Positions 1 through 6,300 are shown, counted from the stretch's first letter. The stretch is DNA of 7,789 bases from Candidatus Cloacimonadota bacterium (GCA_016875595.1 VGPI01000094.1:1-7789), one strand, 5' to 3'. The notes: a model not told the origin generated them from the sequence alone. Numbers and translations: made by a program.

Positions 1-1
1 T

Positions 2-541
2 GAAGGAACCCACTTCAGCAATCCTGGCGGGAATCTTGACCGATCCATCAAACTGATCTCCAACATTCCATATCAGATCACCTCTCCCCTGCTCTATCGA
101 TTAGAGAAGTATGCCGCTCATTTCTCACGGATAGTACTCATGGTTCAGAAAGAACTGGCAGACCGCCTCTGTGCTCTTCCCAGCGTCAAAGATTATGGAC
201 AGATGACCATTCGGTTGGGTTTACAATTCGAGATCTCGGTGGAGTTATCGGTTGCGGCATGCAAGTTTGATCCTGCGCCCAAGGTCGATTCGAGTGTCAT
301 CCTGATGAAACCACGGGAGAATCGACCACAAATAAATCACCTTGACTTATTTTATCGCTTATTAAACGCTGTTTTCCTGCACCGTCGCAAGACCTTGCGT
401 AATAATCTGATCTCATTGATCGGCAAAGAGAAGACCGCTAAGGTGGATAACCGTGGAATAATCGATCTGAAGAGAAGGGGAGAGACTCTGGATGAACAGG
501 AATTTATCGCTTTGGCTGATCTTATCAGCGATCTGGCTTAA
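2..541 (+). CDS. ksgA: 16S rRNA (adenine-N6,N6)-dimethyltransferase KsgA/RsmA, C-terminal part
   Basis: The reading frame is open from the left edge to TAA at 539-541, about 179 codons; the N-terminal SAM-binding half lies outside the window. KsgA dimethylates two adjacent adenines near the 3' end of 16S rRNA during 30S maturation, using S-adenosylmethionine in the cytoplasm. Visible family marks are the catalytic NIPY tetrapeptide (NLPY in most homologues) in SNIPYQITSPLLYRL at about 62-106, FDPAPKVDSSVI at about 266-301, and the C-terminal-domain signature HRRKTLRNNL at about 380-409. The order and spacing match the second half of the methyltransferase domain followed by the small helical domain. 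The C-terminus is full length. Its last 50 nt overlap the next gene in a different frame, so the two are probably co-transcribed and translationally linked. No frameshift is seen. The identity is secure; only the 5' part is missing. Confidence 0.95.
   Translation, partial: EGTHFSNPGGNLDRSIKLISNIPYQITSPLLYRLEKYAAHFSRIVLMVQKELADRLCALPSVKDYGQMTIRLGLQFEISVELSVAACKFDPAPKVDSSVILMKPRENRPQINHLDLFYRLLNAVFLHRRKTLRNNLISLIGKEKTAKVDNRGIIDLKRRGETLDEQEFIALADLISDLA
475..482 (+). promoter_or_regulatory. ribosome binding site for the barrel gene, inside ksgA
   Basis: AAGGGGAG lies 9 nt before the ATG at 492 and within the ksgA coding frame. It decides the start of the barrel gene and supports a true overlap of two coding sequences rather than a later start. 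Confidence 0.6.
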
Positions 542-2285
542 TCCGCTGGTCGCCCAAGACCGCTATCTGGAGCTTTTCCAGCACATCAGCGATAAAACCC
601 GGTCCTGGGAGAACACTCTTTTTTATCATAGCCCCATATTTGCCAATAGTGACATCCGGGTCAAGTGGTTCTCTCTAAGCGATCGACGCCTGAGCTACAA
701 TCAGGATAGCCGTCGTTTTGGCATCGATCTGGGATTTGATCAGCGGTTTGGTAAACTGGAGCACCATATCCTCAGCGGTTATGATTATGTCTATGATTCA
801 AGCGATCTGGAGATCAATCTACGACCCTACATCAACAAGACCGGATATTACGGTTACGGGCTGTCCTATACTCCGCTGGACAGTTTGGTGATCAATACTC
901 AAGGCAGATACTATTTCCGTAATGAACAAGACCGATTCAATAAAGATGCCTCTTTTCACAGCGATGGGTTTTATTATCGTCTCGGAGGAAGAGCCAGTGC
1001 GCAGATCCGTTCCTTGTATGCTTCAGCCAATACAAATCTGGAATGCAAGAAACTGGAATGGGAATCACATACTTCGAAAGCCATTAGCTCATCCATTGTC
1101 AATTTCAGTGAAACATATCAGTTTCGAACAGATTACTCTTTTAACCAGAGGGATGATGAACTTTATGTCCTGTCGCCGGACTCAATCCGCAGTCAGTATA
1201 ATTATACCGATACTCTGAAACGTTCATCTCATGGTGTGAATGCCGATCTGATTATCCCTGTTGCTGACTGGATGGAGATTACTCTGAGTGAGCAATACTC
1301 CCAGCACAAAGTCAGATTAGCCAATAATTACTTCAAGAATAATGCGGACTTCATGAACCGTAGCAGTATCAATGCGGTGATCTATCCAGGCGGATCGGTA
1401 CGGCTCGACGGCATTATCCGTTATGACCTGGCGATCAAGGATTTCTCTTATGAAGTCAATTCCCGGCACATGGAGAACCGGTATGTAGGGAGCTTTGGGT
1501 CCTGGGAATATGCTCCCGGTGATTCTTTGCGTTGGGGTTATGAAATCGATCTACAGCGTATCACTTATCCGGATCAGGAAAATGAATGGGATAATGATCT
1601 ATTGTCCCAGTCATACCGCGTGGGGATCATTAAGTATCTGCATAAAAGGATAAGGTTTAGAAACTGGCTGGTCATCAACACCAAAGATGATATCTATATC
1701 GATGCGCTTCTATCTTCAAACAACCACCGGATGCGCAGTGTCTCTTTAATCCCGGAACTGGGTATCCTGCTGGGTGACCGGTTGTATTTGTCCAATGATT
1801 ACGTTATCCGGGCTGATTATACCAGTTACGACTTCAAAGCAGAAAACAGAAGCGGAACTCTTTACCGGCAACTGGCTGGTAACTATAGCATGGTCTTTGA
1901 TACATTTCCCTTCATCGCAAGGTCGTCCGACTTGGTCTGGATGTATCTCCCCTATCGCTCCGGGGAAGGAAAAGCACTGCGTTTGGAAGCCAGATTTGAA
2001 TACCAGCAGAATGAGTATGGAAACAAGATCGAGGACTATTACCTGATCACGAACCGGAATACCCGCTTTACGGCTGCGATCAATCTCAAGCATGATATCC
2101 ATAACTTGTACTATATTATCCATCCCAAATATACTTGGGGTACGTGGAAAGAATACAATCTGCTGGTCGGTTGCGCCTGGCAAATCGATCATGACTCAAT
2201 AATTGAGTTGTCTCTCAATCCATATGGCGACAACATAAAACACTTGACCTGGCAGATCAGCACCGTCATCAACCTGAGGTTTTAA
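492..2285 (+). CDS. predicted outer-membrane beta-barrel protein of unknown function
   Basis: This encodes 597 residues that I do not recognise as a named family. The N-terminus is a good Sec signal peptide: a short Asn/Arg-bearing start, a hydrophobic core LWLILSAIWL, and a likely cleavage after Ala21 (PLVA|QD). The rest is rich in Tyr, Arg, Asp and Ser, with many alternating polar/hydrophobic stretches of 8-12 residues separated by charged turns, as expected of transmembrane beta strands. The last strand (586-597, TWQISTVINLRF) ends in Phe, the usual C-terminal recognition residue for the BAM insertion machinery. No TonB box, plug domain, OmpA-like domain or lipobox is visible. The start at 492 is supported by AAGGGGAG at 475-482 and because any later start would lose the signal peptide. 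This start lies inside ksgA, giving a 50-nt out-of-frame overlap. Outer-membrane location is inferred; no substrate or role can be assigned. Confidence 0.8.
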   Translation: MNRNLSLWLILSAIWLNPLVAQDRYLELFQHISDKTRSWENTLFYHSPIFANSDIRVKWFSLSDRRLSYNQDSRRFGIDLGFDQRFGKLEHHILSGYDYVYDSSDLEINLRPYINKTGYYGYGLSYTPLDSLVINTQGRYYFRNEQDRFNKDASFHSDGFYYRLGGRASAQIRSLYASANTNLECKKLEWESHTSKAISSSIVNFSETYQFRTDYSFNQRDDELYVLSPDSIRSQYNYTDTLKRSSHGVNADLIIPVADWMEITLSEQYSQHKVRLANNYFKNNADFMNRSSINAVIYPGGSVRLDGIIRYDLAIKDFSYEVNSRHMENRYVGSFGSWEYAPGDSLRWGYEIDLQRITYPDQENEWDNDLLSQSYRVGIIKYLHKRIRFRNWLVINTKDDIYIDALLSSNNHRMRSVSLIPELGILLGDRLYLSNDYVIRADYTSYDFKAENRSGTLYRQLAGNYSMVFDTFPFIARSSDLVWMYLPYRSGEGKALRLEARFEYQQNEYGNKIEDYYLITNRNTRFTAAINLKHDIHNLYYIIHPKYTWGTWKEYNLLVGCAWQIDHDSIIELSLNPYGDNIKHLTWQISTVINLRF

Positions 2286-2319
2286 TCTCAGGATGTTTTT
2301 ACCGATGTCAATGACACTG

Positions 2320-2511
2320 TTACAACGGTATCGTTGCTTTTACCCGCTTCGATTTGGTGAGATAAGCAACCCAGATAACTGCATATATTATTAACGGGAA
2401 GATTAGAGCCAGGTAATTGGCTCCAATCTCCTTATCAAGGGAAAACCCATATATCAGCAGGAGTATAAACGCCAAGATCCGAATGATCAGAAACTTCCTG
2501 GAACAAAACAT
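2320..2511 (-). CDS. possible small two-helix membrane protein (or 3' part of a frameshifted gene)
   Basis: A 63-residue frame starts at ATG 2511-2509 and ends at TAA. It has two strongly hydrophobic segments, about residues 7-24 (FLIIRILAFILLLIYGF) and 32-51 (YLALIFPLIIYAVIWVAYL). An acidic-leaning loop (SLDKEIGAN) joins them, and basic ends (SRK; KSKRVK) fit an N-in/C-in hairpin by the positive-inside rule. It follows the mutase gene on the same strand. Against it: no Shine-Dalgarno sequence is seen upstream of the ATG, no other start exists before the upstream stop, and a second protein-like frame (2487-2615) overlaps its beginning by 25 nt. It may therefore be translationally coupled to that frame, be the tail of a broken gene, or be chance. 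I do not recognise a family. Confidence 0.35.
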   Translation of the reverse strand: MFCSRKFLIIRILAFILLLIYGFSLDKEIGANYLALIFPLIIYAVIWVAYLTKSKRVKATIPL

Positions 2512-2615
2512 GAAATCAGGTTCAAAGCATCGAAGACAATGGCAATGCCGATCAGGTCTTCCATATCATAGGGAACCCTATCCAAAGCATTGGCACCTTC
2601 CACTATACTGATCAA
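2487..2615 (-). pseudogene. protein-like short frame, possible 5' part of a broken small membrane gene
   Basis: Between the end of the mutase gene and the two-helix frame, the minus strand reads VEGANALDRVPYDMEDLI, then GIAIVFDALNLISCF, before a stop at 2489-2487. Possible starts are TTG 2615-2613, GTG 2603-2601 or ATG 2564-2562. None has a well-placed ribosome binding site; GAAGGA lies about 15 nt before the TTG. The composition looks like coding sequence with a hydrophobic helix, and its end overlaps the 63-residue two-helix frame in another frame. The simplest reading is one small membrane protein of about 100 residues split by a frameshift near 2490-2510. Two coupled tiny genes, or no gene at all, remain possible. 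Confidence 0.25.
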
Positions 2616-2658
2616 TGAGCCAGATGTTTTCCTTCAGTCAGAACTAATCAAACCTGGG

Positions 2659-4014
2659 TCAGTCCTTAAATCTGGCGATCGCTCCCTCGATCAGATCCTT
2701 GATCTCAAACATCCGGGCTTCCGTTTCCGCTTCAAAGCGGGTCACCAGAACCGGCGTGGTATTGGAAGCACGGATCAGACCCCAGCCATCGTCAAAGGTG
2801 ATGCGTGCGCCATCGATGTCGATCACGTCGTAACCCTCTTGTTTGAAGTAATTCACGATCTGGTTCACTACCTGGAACTTACGCTCATCGGCGCAAGGGA
2901 TATGAAGTTCGGGAGTGTTATACATCTTTGGCTGATCAGCCAGGAACTGACTAACGGGCATATCACTATGCGACACGATTTCCACAAAACGGCAGGCGAC
3001 GTAAATAGCATCGTCAAAACCCAGATATCGATCTGCCAGAAAGACATGACCGCTCATCTCACCGGCGAATTCCACACCCTCTTCTTTCATCTTCATCTTG
3101 ATATTGGCATGACCAGTTTTATACATCATCGGGATGCCACCATGGGCGCGGATATCATCATACAGGACTTTGGAACACTTGACGTCGGCGATGATCTTCT
3201 TGCCCGGATTATGTTTCAGGTAATCCCGAGCCAGGATATTGAGGATTTGGTCGCCATAAAGCATCTTGCCCTTTTCATCGATAACGCCGATGCGGTCGGC
3301 ATCGCCATCCAGTCCGATCCCCACTTCATACTCGGCGTCTTTGACCACTTCCATCAGCTTGATCATGTTCTTTTCCACCGTGGGATCGGGATGATGATTT
3401 GGAAATGAACCATCGGGATCGCAAAACATCTCGATCACTTCACATCCCAGCCGGCGCAGGATCTCCGGCAGATAGGGTCCGCCCATACCATTGCCACCAT
3501 CCACTACTACTTTAACCGGACGGTCAAACTTGACGTGATCCGTCACGTAATCGATGTATTCTTCATTGATCCGGTCATAGGTCTGATAAATGCCTTCACC
3601 CTGTGCATAAGCACCTTTCTGGATGATGTGGAGCACCTTCTGGAGTTCATCGGCATAAACGCTGCCCAGTCCCAGATTGAGTTTGATCCCGTTATACTGG
3701 GAAGGATTATGACTGGCAGTGATCATGGCTCCGCCTTCGGTATCGAGTTTCCAGATGGCAAAATACAAGACCGGGGTCGCCACGATGCCGATATCGGTAA
3801 CTTCGCAACCACATTCCAATAACCCTGTGGTAAACTCATTCATAAATTCCGGAGTGGTTTGCCGGGCATCACCACCGATGACGATGCGCCTCTTGCCTCT
3901 CTGATGCAGGTAAGTGCCGAAGCCCTTGCCAATCAGATACATGGACTCCGCAGTGAGGTCTACGCCCACGATGCCACGGATGTCATATTGTCTGAAGATC
4001 TGTGGATTGATCAT
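2659..4014 (-). CDS. phosphomannomutase/phosphoglucomutase (alpha-D-phosphohexomutase)
   Basis: This 451-residue protein interconverts hexose 6-phosphate and 1-phosphate (mannose and/or glucose), feeding GDP-mannose or UDP-glucose synthesis for surface polysaccharide. It is cytoplasmic and Mg-dependent. All four signature loops are present in order: the phosphoserine loop TASHNP with Ser101; the metal loop DGDADR with Asp236, Asp238 and Asp240; the sugar-specificity loop GEMSGH at 318-323; and the phosphate-binding loop RASNTTP at 415-421. The N-terminus FRQYDIRGI is also typical. Its length is close to that of Pseudomonas AlgC (about 463). GEMSGH is the form seen in dual PMM/PGM enzymes; sequence alone does not settle the preferred sugar. 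GAGGTG sits 5 nt before the ATG at 4014-4012. It follows rdgB by 94 bp on the same strand and may be co-transcribed with it. The plausible symbols are manB or algC. Confidence 0.93.
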   Translation of the reverse strand: MINPQIFRQYDIRGIVGVDLTAESMYLIGKGFGTYLHQRGKRRIVIGGDARQTTPEFMNEFTTGLLECGCEVTDIGIVATPVLYFAIWKLDTEGGAMITASHNPSQYNGIKLNLGLGSVYADELQKVLHIIQKGAYAQGEGIYQTYDRINEEYIDYVTDHVKFDRPVKVVVDGGNGMGGPYLPEILRRLGCEVIEMFCDPDGSFPNHHPDPTVEKNMIKLMEVVKDAEYEVGIGLDGDADRIGVIDEKGKMLYGDQILNILARDYLKHNPGKKIIADVKCSKVLYDDIRAHGGIPMMYKTGHANIKMKMKEEGVEFAGEMSGHVFLADRYLGFDDAIYVACRFVEIVSHSDMPVSQFLADQPKMYNTPELHIPCADERKFQVVNQIVNYFKQEGYDVIDIDGARITFDDGWGLIRASNTTPVLVTRFEAETEARMFEIKDLIEGAIARFKD

Positions 4015-4108
4015 TTCTTCACCTCTTATATCGTTTAATTATTCATAGTTCATTACACTGGCATAGCCGGTCTGTTGCATAAGCGCGGCTTGTCTGTCAT
4101 TTCTTGGT

Positions 4109-4759
4109 CTAAACTGTATCGTACAATTGCTTAATCAGTGGTATCATCGCCTTCAGCGCCTTTGCCCGATGCGAGATGCGGTTCTTCTGGTCATCCTCCA
4201 TCTCGGCGAAGGTTACGCCCAAGTCCTCAACCTCAAAGACGGCGTCATAACCAAAGCCATTAAGTCCTCGCTCTGTCTCAGTGATAGAGCCCTTTACGAT
4301 CCCATCATGGATGGCGATGATCCCATTCGGCTCCGCCAGAGCCATTACGGTTCGGAAATTGGCAATGCGGTTCGTTACCCCATTCATCAGTTTGAGCGTT
4401 TTTAAGCGATTGTCCTGGTAACAACAGTCCTCTCCTGCGAATCGTGCTGCCATGACCCCCGGTTCGCCGTTTAGAGCATCGATGAAAAGACCGGTATCAT
4501 CCGCCAGACAGATATGTCCGGTATATTGCGCCATCTCCAGTGCCTTTTTCATCGCATTGGCTTCGATCGTGTCCCGGTCCTCGATCACTTTTGGAGCATC
4601 AGGAAAGTCCGCCAAGGACATGATCCTGATACCAACCGGCTTTCGTTCCGTATCTTCATTCGAATAAACCGAAAAGCTATCCAGTTCATCCAGCAGGACG
4701 ACACTGATCTCGCGGACTTTGTCTCTGTTTCCGGTGGCAATGACCAATATCTTATACAT
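4109..4759 (-). CDS. rdgB: RdgB/HAM1-type non-canonical purine NTP pyrophosphatase (dITP/XTP)
   Basis: This 216-residue cytoplasmic enzyme hydrolyses dITP, ITP and XTP to the monophosphates and pyrophosphate, keeping deaminated purines out of DNA and RNA. Family marks are ATGNRDK at 8-14 (phosphate-binding), EANAMKKA at 66-73, LADDTGLFIDALNGEPG at 85-101 with the metal/catalytic Asp87-Asp88 pair, GFGYDAVF at 168-175 (usually GFGYDP), and KNRISHRAKAL at 192-202 with the base-recognition SHR. It is about 20 residues longer than E. coli RdgB (197). The extra residues appear to lie between about 22 and 60, before the EANA motif. The start at 4759 has AAGGAA just upstream and lies within the end of the YkvA-like gene (8-nt overlap, ATGTATAA), which suggests translational coupling. 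The stop is TAG at 4111-4109. Confidence 0.94.
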   Translation of the reverse strand: MYKILVIATGNRDKVREISVVLLDELDSFSVYSNEDTERKPVGIRIMSLADFPDAPKVIEDRDTIEANAMKKALEMAQYTGHICLADDTGLFIDALNGEPGVMAARFAGEDCCYQDNRLKTLKLMNGVTNRIANFRTVMALAEPNGIIAIHDGIVKGSITETERGLNGFGYDAVFEVEDLGVTFAEMEDDQKNRISHRAKALKAMIPLIKQLYDTV

Positions 4760-5282
4760 GTTTCCTTTTCAGCCATGCCTTGATCTTTTGCAGGATGTTC
4801 TTGTCCACAAAGCTTTCCGCCATTGCGGTGATCTTCTGGAGCATTGTCAGGAGGTCTTCTTCCCCGCTCCAGTTTTCCAGCAGGATATTTTTATCGATTT
4901 GGTTCAGGACCATATTCAAGCCGAGAACAGCCATGACTAAGTCGTCCATCATGCCGATGATCGGGATGAAGTCCGGGATCAGGTCGATGGGCATAATAAT
5001 ATAGGCGATGATCCCACCGCAAAGGATCTTGGTCTTTCGCGGCACCCGGTCATCCATTGCCAGACGGCACAAAAGGACAAAGAAATCCGGTAACAGCAGC
5101 AGATAACCACTCAGTTTACTGCCCTGCCTGCCTCCGTACTTTTCGGTCCAACGGCGGATCTTTTCTCGCAGTTCCTCATAAAACTTCATCCGAGGCGGAT
5201 CAATATCCACGATTCTGTCATTGATCCGTTCCTTCTCGTCTTCATTCATCTCACGGCTTTTGACAAAGTCATCTTCCTTCAT
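4752..5282 (-). CDS. YkvA family (DUF1232) membrane-associated protein
   Basis: This 176-residue protein carries the DUF1232 hallmark: a hydrophobic segment followed by the conserved turn IIMPIDLIPDFIPIIGMMDD (about 95-114) and a second hydrophobic stretch LVMAVLGLNMVL (115-126). Residues 1-55 are highly charged and mostly helical (Glu/Lys/Arg rich). Residues 58-73 (LSGYLLLLPDFFVLLCRL) are another hydrophobic stretch, and the C-terminus is basic (KIKAWLKRKH). The family is widespread and associated with membranes; its biochemical role is not established. The start at 5282 is fixed by an excellent Shine-Dalgarno, GAGGAGGT, about 5 nt upstream. It is the first gene of the minus-strand group and overlaps rdgB by 8 nt. 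The pairing with rdgB gives no clear functional clue. Confidence 0.88.
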   Translation of the reverse strand: MKEDDFVKSREMNEDEKERINDRIVDIDPPRMKFYEELREKIRRWTEKYGGRQGSKLSGYLLLLPDFFVLLCRLAMDDRVPRKTKILCGGIIAYIIMPIDLIPDFIPIIGMMDDLVMAVLGLNMVLNQIDKNILLENWSGEEDLLTMLQKITAMAESFVDKNILQKIKAWLKRKHV

Positions 5283-5417
5283 TGTTACCTCCTCACAGAG
5301 ATGTCATTGATTCTGATCGACACTATAACGTTTTTTTATTTATACGGTCGAGGATTTCCCTTGACCGTTATGTGTCAAGATAATAAATGACGGCAAAACA
5401 CTGAGGTATCGACAGAG
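5283..5417. promoter_or_regulatory. divergent intergenic promoter region, ykvA-like / folA
   Basis: This 135-bp AT-rich gap lies between two genes read away from each other, so it must carry promoters for both unless transcription enters from elsewhere. Toward folA, TTGACC at 5361-5366 could be a -35 with a weak TAAATG -10 at 5384-5389 (17-bp spacing). Toward the YkvA-like gene, TCGACC (minus strand, 5351-5346) pairs with TATAGT (minus strand, 5327-5322) at 18-bp spacing. The two -35 candidates are mirror images within one inverted repeat at 5344-5368. These are consensus matches by eye; the folA -10 is poor (3 of 6). Confidence 0.4.
5344..5368. repeat. 10-bp inverted repeat in the divergent promoter region
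   Basis: ACGGTCGAGG (5344-5353) and CCTTGACCGT (5359-5368) are inverted copies with one mismatch, which would be a G-U pair in RNA, around a 5-nt ATTTC loop. No U-run follows on either strand (the T-run lies before it on the plus strand), so it does not look like an intrinsic terminator. It fits an operator dyad better. Confidence 0.6.
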
Positions 5418-5927
5418 ATGAATCATAACACTAAGCGACGGGTAGCCAATGACCACCTGGCGATCATCGTTGCCATGGATCGTAACCACTTGATAGGCAA
5501 GGATAACCGCCTACCTTGGCATATTCCTGAAGACCTTGCCTACTTCCGAAAGGTAACGCTCGATCATAATGTCATCATAGGCAAAAACACCTGGCTCTCA
5601 CTCGGAAAACCCCTCGACCGCAGAACCAATATCGTCCTCAGCCGTGACCCGGACTTCCATCCACGCGGCTGTATCGTCTGCCACGATATTCGTGATGTTC
5701 TTTCCATCGTCAATGAGCAGACCTCCTTTATCATCGGAGGAGCAAGCGTATTCCAGCAATTTGTGCCTTTGGTAGGCAAGCTATACCTGACCCGGATAGA
5801 GGCAGTTTTCGAAGGTGACGTCTACTTTCCCGATCTTGACCTGAACCAGTGGACTCTGCTGTCTTATGAAACGCAAACAGCCCGATCCGGCTTTACTCTT
5901 GCCTTCGAAACCTACATTCGAAACTGA
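5418..5927 (+). CDS. folA: dihydrofolate reductase
   Basis: This 169-residue enzyme reduces dihydrofolate to tetrahydrofolate with NADPH in the cytoplasm, supporting thymidylate and purine synthesis. Visible marks are the first strand LAIIVAMD (14-21), IGKDNRLPWHIPEDLAYF (26-43) with Trp34 and the catalytic Asp39 (equivalent to E. coli Asp27), the NADPH-binding IIGKNTW (53-60), FIIGGASVF (104-112), YLTRI (123-127) and GDVYFPD (133-139). About 12 residues precede the first strand, more than in the E. coli enzyme; no start codon lies between 5418 and the first strand, so the extension appears real. GAGGT lies 10 nt upstream of the ATG. No thyA gene is adjacent on either side, unlike many bacterial folA loci. 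The C-terminus (ETYIRN) matches the usual last strand. Confidence 0.96.
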   Translation: MNHNTKRRVANDHLAIIVAMDRNHLIGKDNRLPWHIPEDLAYFRKVTLDHNVIIGKNTWLSLGKPLDRRTNIVLSRDPDFHPRGCIVCHDIRDVLSIVNEQTSFIIGGASVFQQFVPLVGKLYLTRIEAVFEGDVYFPDLDLNQWTLLSYETQTARSGFTLAFETYIRN

Positions 5928-6151
5928 CCAGATCAGGTGTTGAGACTGCCCTCTTAAGCTGCTGATACCGCCGTAATCCTCAGTACAATCATATTAACCG
6001 ATACACATCTAATACATCGTAGCAAGTGTATCCGAGCCAAATTAAGAACTGATATCCCGATTATCTGTTACTAATGAACTCTCTTTCCCCTCTGTCGGAT
6101 TTCTGATCTGATGACCGTGCAATAAGGGCATTAGACGCCTTCATCATCCGC

Positions 6152-6168
6152 TTATCATCGCATGATAA
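6152..6168. repeat. perfect dyad, possible operator upstream of the C25 gene
   Basis: TTATCAT (6152-6158), a 3-nt CGC spacer, then ATGATAA (6162-6168): a perfect 7-bp inverted repeat. It is AT-rich and lacks a following T-run on either strand, so it is more like a regulator-binding site than a terminator. It lies about 140 bp before the C25 start. Confidence 0.45.
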
Positions 6169-6189
6169 TCTCAATCACCAAAGAGGGAG

Positions 6190-6276
6190 ATGATAGTGAG
6201 CATTGTTAGATCTGCAATTGCACCAATTCTTGCATTATTTAGTCAACCAGTTGAAAACTATAAGTTAGTGCCTTAG
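6190..6276 (+). CDS. possible short leader peptide ORF
   Basis: A frame of 28 codons starts at ATG 6190 (or 26 codons from GTG 6196) and stops at TAG 6274-6276. It reads roughly VSIVRSAIAPILALFSQPVE and ends NYKLVP, so it is short and hydrophobic in the middle. GAGGG at 6183-6187 is well spaced for the GTG start (8 nt) and too close for the ATG. It ends 30 nt before the C25 start on the same strand. It could be a leader peptide or a small membrane peptide, but a frame of this size can arise by chance. Confidence 0.22.
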   Translation: MIVSIVRSAIAPILALFSQPVENYKLVP

Positions 6277-6294
6277 GAGACTTCGCGCATAATT

Positions 6295-6300
6295 GAGGAG
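6295..6300 (+). promoter_or_regulatory. ribosome binding site for the C25 gene
   Basis: GAGGAG lies 6 nt before the ATG at 6307 and fixes that start, which is also the one that gives a signal peptide. Confidence 0.7.

Noticed and set aside
1746..2192. Minus-strand open frame of 148 codons within the barrel gene
   Set aside because: It is opposite a gene with signal peptide and a barrel-type C-terminus; the translation shows no domain and no promoter or linked gene on that strand.
2590..3408. Long plus-strand open frame (272 codons) opposite the phosphomannomutase gene
   Set aside because: It is the antisense of a clearly conserved enzyme with all four active-site motifs; the His/Asp-rich translation has no recognisable domain and no ribosome binding site was evident. 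It most likely reflects codon bias of the real gene.
4015..4108. Possible tiny ORF between rdgB and the mutase gene
   Set aside because: A minus-strand frame of about 15 codons (MTDKPRLC...) exists but has no ribosome binding site or conserved look; the gap is best seen as a simple spacer.
5329..5368. Hairpin with adjacent T-run considered as an intrinsic terminator
   Set aside because: On the plus strand the T-run precedes the stem, and on the minus strand the stem is followed by A residues; it also lies between the starts of two divergent genes, where a terminator is not expected.
6000..6032. GATACAC/GTGTATC inverted repeat with 19-nt loop
   Set aside because: Seven-bp arms with a wide loop are expected by chance in a few hundred bases; no further support was seen.
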